Source: Oceanospirillales bacterium
Lineage (GTDB): Bacteria; Pseudomonadota; Gammaproteobacteria; Xanthomonadales; SZUA-36
Direction of reading: 5' to 3'
NCBI GenBank assembly: GCA_003232965.1
Contig: QIKG01000007.1
Span: 1-5,918 of the forward strand
DNA: 5,918 bases
The notes beneath the pieces are model-generated. The model was not told the DNA's origin. It searched no databases and saw only the letters and a list, made by a program, of their open reading frames with translations. Every line of letters starts with the position of its first letter. Positions within the stretch are counted from its first letter, which is position 1. The translations under genes and the position numbers were made by a program. Below, one piece after another: positions 5,714 through 5,918 of this stretch.

Positions 5714-5918
5714 ACAACTTACAAAATGCAGGTAGTTGGCTATTTGAGATCCTGCTGACATTTTACTCAATCTCTTTGCTATTGCGCTTACTGTTGCAGT
5801 GGGTAAAAGCCGATTACCACAACCCGTTGGTTCAGTTACTGATTATGATAACCGACCCGCTGGTGAAGCCGTTGAGGAAGCTATTGCCGGCTTGGGGGCG
5901 ATTGGACAGTGCCTGCCT
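5710..5918 (+). CDS. yggT: YggT family membrane protein, N-terminal part (cut by right edge)
   Basis: This is the first 69 codons of an integral inner-membrane protein; the complete family member usually has about 180-200 residues with two YggT repeats. I translated from the ATG that overlaps the proC stop (ATGA at 5710-5713). A hydrophobic helix at about residues 11-30 (LFEILLTFYSISLLLRLLLQ) leads into the signature WVKADYHNPLVQLL, then TDPLVKPLRKLLPAWGRLD, which is the typical family stretch (NP...T.PL..P.R...P). Molecular function is poorly known; an osmotic or ion-related role has been suggested for E. coli YggT. The overlap with proC indicates translational coupling as third gene of the operon. 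The second half is outside the window. Confidence 0.9.
   Translation, partial: MNNLQNAGSWLFEILLTFYSISLLLRLLLQWVKADYHNPLVQLLIMITDPLVKPLRKLLPAWGRLDSAC

Overview
The window looks like chromosomal DNA of a free-living gammaproteobacterium. PilT aligns from memory almost residue for residue with Pseudomonas PilT (345 residues here, about 344 there). The divergent block pilU-pilT // yggS-proC-yggT is also the arrangement I recall from Pseudomonas. Base composition looks mid-range rather than GC-rich, so a marine relative (for example Cellvibrionales-like) is more likely than a true Pseudomonas. That placement is an inference, not a measurement.

Layout. (1) Positions 1-1302, minus strand: a two-component system. 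The OmpR/PhoB-type response regulator gene comes first and overlaps by 17 bases the start of a membrane sensor histidine kinase gene, which the left edge cuts inside the HAMP domain. (2) Positions 1303-1608: intergenic. It holds the regulator's promoter region with a 16-base dyad, a very strong 15-bp-stem terminator serving pilU, and about 165 bases that can fold in alternative ways. (3) Positions 1609-3781, minus strand: pilT followed by pilU, the two retraction-type ATPases of type IV pili, 13 bases apart and probably one transcript. (4) Positions 3782-4183: a 400-base divergent intergenic region. It holds the pilT leader with two hairpins and a TATAAT box, a 13-base tandem repeat, and a 200-base element bounded by 23-base inverted repeats. 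(5) Positions 4184-5918, plus strand: yggS (PLP homeostasis protein), proC (pyrroline-5-carboxylate reductase) and the start of yggT (membrane protein, cut by the right edge), closely packed as an operon.

How the genes work together. PilT and PilU power pilus retraction for twitching motility, adhesion and DNA uptake. YggS and ProC often travel together, and YggS buffers pyridoxal phosphate and amino-acid pools. The two-component system has no visible functional tie to pili beyond adjacency, and its signal is unknown.

The genes are conventional. The least explained parts are non-coding: the 200-base palindromic element between pilT and yggS, which resembles a non-autonomous miniature mobile element, and the structured stretch downstream of pilU.
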